From: Microcaldota archaeon
GTDB taxonomy: Archaea > Micrarchaeota > Micrarchaeia > Micrarchaeales > CABMGC01
Reading direction: 5' to 3'
Length of the DNA: 37,616 nt
Assembly (NCBI GenBank): GCA_027449585.1
Contig: DAIDLJ010000006.1
Coordinates: 1 to 37,616 of the forward strand
The stretch's first letter is position 1; each line of letters opens with the position of its first letter. The notes under the pieces were generated by a model. That model did no database searches. It had not been told where the DNA came from and saw only the letters and a list, made by a program, of their open reading frames with translations. The position numbers and the translations under genes are program-made. This document shows positions 34,633 to 37,616 of the stretch, in pieces.

Positions 34633-35067
34633 ATGTCTGCTATAAAAACAACAACAGCACAAAAACTAACCGCTATTAAGTTTGTGGATATAGAGTCACC
34701 ATACTCAGCACCAACCAAAGCCGATGTAAAAAGAAACATACGGTACGCGCGTGCAGCAGTAAGGGACTGCCTTCTAAAGGGAGAAACACCATATGCATCC
34801 CACTTATTCTTCACGCAAACAGGGATACTCGACGACAACATCATTGAAGATCGGGAGCGCGGCATAAATGCAGGAAAATATATAATACAGAAACTAGGCG
34901 CAATTACCGTCGTGTATACCGACCTTGGCATATCAAAAGGAATGGAATTTGGAATCGAGCTTGCAAAGAAGGACGGACGGAGGGTCGAGTTCAGATCCAT
35001 AGGCAAAGAATGGGAATCCATATTTCTAATACATGAAAACACACATTCACAGAGCGGTTTATGGTAA
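34633..35067 (+). CDS. DUF4406/DUF7768-like (nucleoside 2-deoxyribosyltransferase-fold) protein
   Basis: VDIESPYSAPTKADVKRNIRYARAAVRDCLLKGETPYASHLFFTQTGILDDNIIEDRERGINAGKYIIQKLGAITVVYTDLGISKGMEFGIELAKKDGRRVEFRS. Confidence 0.75.
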   Translation: MSAIKTTTAQKLTAIKFVDIESPYSAPTKADVKRNIRYARAAVRDCLLKGETPYASHLFFTQTGILDDNIIEDRERGINAGKYIIQKLGAITVVYTDLGISKGMEFGIELAKKDGRRVEFRSIGKEWESIFLIHENTHSQSGLW

Positions 35068-35379
35068 CTTGACTGGTTTTTCCTTCAGATTCTTAATAGA
35101 CCCGGAAACACCAAAAGTATAAAATCCAACACGTTTTCCAGCGACATTCTTGATAAAAGACACGGCAAGCACGAGGCCGTCCTCAAATCCCCTATTCACT
35201 CTAATTACAATCCCAGCGTTCCCGCAGTCTACTATCTTTGGATTTGCCTTAACATACTCCACGCCACCCATCTCAACGCGCAAGGCACCCAGGAATGCAT
35301 CTAACAATCCCCTATCAGAAAAGTCGAGAATCTCCGACGCGCCTATCCTTACATATCTGCTCTTCTGCCTAGTTATCAT
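35059..35379 (-). CDS. rnp2: Ribonuclease P protein component 2 (Pop5-like)
   Basis: RYVRIGASEILDFSDRGLLDAFLGALRVEMGGVEYVKANPKIVDCGNAGIVIRVNRGFEDGLVLAVSFIKNVAGKRV; coupled to the Rpp30-like gene. Confidence 0.75.
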   Translation of the reverse strand: MITRQKSRYVRIGASEILDFSDRGLLDAFLGALRVEMGGVEYVKANPKIVDCGNAGIVIRVNRGFEDGLVLAVSFIKNVAGKRVGFYTFGVSGSIKNLKEKPVKLP

Positions 35380-35885
35380 AAGACATCACCAACAAGTCCA
35401 AAATCACGTCTTCCGTCAAGGATTAGTCCGGACACTGCGCCTAGTTGTCGGCCAGAAAGAATTTCCATACCCGAGCGGGCCATGGTGATTATTCTAACTT
35501 CTGCCCCTGCCTTTCTTGAAGCAAGCACAATCTTTCTTAGTCTTCCAAGCTCAGCGCCGCGCTCGGCCATCCCAACACTAAGCAGCCTACCAACAGGCAC
35601 AAACACCTTTTTTTTGTACTCAACTACCCGCTCAAGCACCGCCTTAGTAAGATTCCCTCCAGCAAAGATTATACCTAAAACCTCAGGGCTGCGCACGCCA
35701 CTTATCAGCACACCCGGGTCATCGCTCATTATTATCTGTAGCTTTCCATTCTGTACTGGCTTTTCAAAAACAAATAGGTCCTTGCCTACTACAAATACCT
35801 TCTGGATTCCCAACCGCGCCGCAAGGTCCCGGTCAATATCAAAAGAGACTATGTCCGAGCATTTCATCGGCACACCTAAAACCAA
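35376..35885 (-). CDS. rnp3: Ribonuclease P protein component 3 (Rpp30-like, short)
   Basis: C-term LGRLRKIVLASRKAGAEVRIITMARSGMEILSGRQLGAVSGLIL is Rpp30-like. Confidence 0.72.
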   Translation of the reverse strand: MVLGVPMKCSDIVSFDIDRDLAARLGIQKVFVVGKDLFVFEKPVQNGKLQIIMSDDPGVLISGVRSPEVLGIIFAGGNLTKAVLERVVEYKKKVFVPVGRLLSVGMAERGAELGRLRKIVLASRKAGAEVRIITMARSGMEILSGRQLGAVSGLILDGRRDFGLVGDVL

Positions 35886-35894
35886 GCGCGATTA

Positions 35895-36248
35895 CTATCC
35901 GCCCCCCTGCGCCTCCTTGTAAAGTTCTGTAATCTTATCACTAAGCTGCTTCTCCTTAGCCTTCATTTCATTGAATTGTTTTGTTATTGACGTTATCCTG
36001 GTTTCTGAAAGTTCAGTTCTGTCCTTTAGATCGGTAAGCGCCTTCTCCTTCGTGGTCTCGACTATGAGTCCGCCCACGCTAATATACACCTTGCCCAAAG
36101 CCGCACTAACCTCCTCATTTGCCCTTTCAAACTCTGCCTTCTGTGCCTTTAGCTGTTCAAGCTGTATGGCATATACCCTGAGCTGCTCCTGCAGCATCTG
36201 ATAATCTCTCAAAAGTTTCTCAGCTTCCTGCTCGTTTTGCTGCGCCAT
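35895..36248 (-). CDS. pfdB: Prefoldin beta subunit
   Basis: LLRDYQMLQEQLRVYAIQLEQLKAQKAEFERANEEVS...VYISVGGLIVETTKEKALTDLKDRTELSETRITSITKQ. Confidence 0.9.
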   Translation of the reverse strand: MAQQNEQEAEKLLRDYQMLQEQLRVYAIQLEQLKAQKAEFERANEEVSAALGKVYISVGGLIVETTKEKALTDLKDRTELSETRITSITKQFNEMKAKEKQLSDKITELYKEAQGGG

Positions 36249-36333
36249 ACAATCACTTATATAAATTTAAAGTAATATGTAGTTATAACATTAATTATTT
36301 AACCCTATATTTACATCTGACAAGAGGCCCGGC

Positions 36334-36804
36334 ATGGATCTTAACGAAGCATCTCTAATAGAGAATGAAATAACAATAAGGAACCTTAGGCTTACAAGCG
36401 AGGTTCTAGAAACCAGGAGATCGGCTATACGCTGGCTAGCCCTTTCTCTAGGAATAATAAACCCTGGCGAGTCAAGGCTGAGCTCTCTCGCAGTACTCGA
36501 CGCACTAGTTAATTTTCAGTTCATAAAGAATGCAGATCCCACCGTAAAGGAGCTGATAGAGTACATAAACAAGAACTGGGAAGAGATAAATGAGAAGACA
36601 CTAAGGTATCACCTGCTTAGAATGAAAAAAATGGGATATGTTGAGAACAACCAGGGCAAGTTTTACTTCAAACCGCCAAACACTGGGGACAGATTCGATG
36701 CAAACAACTGGGCAATAGGTATCTTCGAGTCAAATTACACGGACATTGCAGGCAAGGTGGGCCAGGTAATAAAGGATGTTAAGAGCAAAGCAGGTGTAGC
36801 ATGA
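36334..36804 (+). CDS. Winged-helix domain protein
   Basis: TVKELIEYINKNWEEINEKTLRYHLLRMKKMGYVENNQGKFYF. Confidence 0.68.
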   Translation: MDLNEASLIENEITIRNLRLTSEVLETRRSAIRWLALSLGIINPGESRLSSLAVLDALVNFQFIKNADPTVKELIEYINKNWEEINEKTLRYHLLRMKKMGYVENNQGKFYFKPPNTGDRFDANNWAIGIFESNYTDIAGKVGQVIKDVKSKAGVA

Positions 36805-37595
36805 TGGCTGAAATAAAAGAAAAGTATCTTTGGGGAGCATTCATATTACTAGTCATAATCGGGTCATTGTATCTTAGATATTATTATCAGCCACAGATTT
36901 CAATATCTGTAAAGATGCTCCCGGCCAGCCCCGTCTATCCCTATCAGATAGTCTCCATCCCAATATCTATTACTAACACGGGCGGTTCAACGATAAATAA
37001 CATCTCAATGGGTGTTTATGTAAATGGAAACATAACACAGACATACAAAGCGTATCTACCAGCAGGAAAACAGGCATTAGTGTACTACAACTTCACCCCA
37101 AAAACCGCCAATCCTTACTCAATCTCAGTGGTTATGGACCCGAGCAAGCTCTACAACATACCAGACAGGCAGGCCGCACAGAATTCTACAGAAATCACAC
37201 CGCTTGTGCCTCAAAAACCCGCCCCATATTCTGACTTTCCAGCCAACCCTCCCGGAGGGCAGGACATATTCTACATGAATCCACGCGGCTACATCGCAAC
37301 ACTCTACTTCGATAACTTCACAAAATACTTCTATCTCACTGGCTCAAACCAGGCAAACAACTTCCTATACCCTGCCCTAGACGTCTTTTCATCGTACATA
37401 AACCAGCTTGCAGTATCCCATGCCTATTATTCCAACTACAGCCTAACATCAATATGGGTAAACGGGTATGTTACTCCGGCAGCCTTCGACGCCGCAGCAG
37501 AAGGCTGCGCGATCGTGCCGGTCGGGATCGAAAGGCTCGATCCGGATCGAAGCATCCCGCGGCGACCTCACCGCGACGCGACGGTTTTCCGGTGA
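36804..37595 (+). CDS. Secreted protein with CARDB-like beta domain; authentic reading frame probably only to about 37495 (tail looks chimeric)
   Basis: N-terminal TM WGAFILLVIIGSLYLRYYY; VYPYQIVSIPISITNTGGSTINNISMGVYVNGN; composition changes abruptly after VTPAAFDAAAEG. Confidence 0.65.
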   Translation: MAEIKEKYLWGAFILLVIIGSLYLRYYYQPQISISVKMLPASPVYPYQIVSIPISITNTGGSTINNISMGVYVNGNITQTYKAYLPAGKQALVYYNFTPKTANPYSISVVMDPSKLYNIPDRQAAQNSTEITPLVPQKPAPYSDFPANPPGGQDIFYMNPRGYIATLYFDNFTKYFYLTGSNQANNFLYPALDVFSSYINQLAVSHAYYSNYSLTSIWVNGYVTPAAFDAAAEGCAIVPVGIERLDPDRSIPRRPHRDATVFR

Positions 37596-37616
37596 CGCGC
37601 GAACGCCGCTTTCAGC

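Overview
The window looks like a chromosomal segment of a small-genome archaeon. The three-unit-like EndA, the non-canonical tRNA intron and the QSAVDFLSSYG-type class III prepilin suggest the Micrarchaeota/ARMAN lineage of DPANN (inference; no database search was possible). Housekeeping blocks are clear: rps2 / tRNA-Pro / rpoN / rps9 / rpl13 / rpl18e / tRNA-Leu / rpoD; dphB and radA; GINS / rpl44e / aIF2-alpha / PAC2; TFE; the RNase P proteins Rpp30-like and Pop5-like; prefoldin beta. Five tRNAs were read by hand: Pro with an intron, Leu(GAG), Glu(TTC), Gly(CCC) and iMet(CAT). The main points for a second look are: (1) a compact ~3.55 kb integrated element bounded by a 59-bp direct repeat (57/59 identical) of the tRNA-Glu 3' part, carrying a tyrosine recombinase, a RelE-like toxin and antitoxin, a CDF metal transporter and an ArsC-like reductase; (2) a pilin-like protein with an S/T stalk, AATN repeats and two tandem degenerate Hint (intein/hedgehog-like) domains; (3) a tRNA-Pro whose T-loop is interrupted by a 21-nt intron that folds into a canonical bulge-helix-bulge, with a broad-specificity-type EndA gene in the same window; (4) nested palindromes over the TATA box and start codon of a small winged-helix gene; (5) an intergenic region with TATA box and several hairpins that may be an unannotated structured RNA; (6) an abrupt high-GC tail at the right edge suggesting an assembly chimera.
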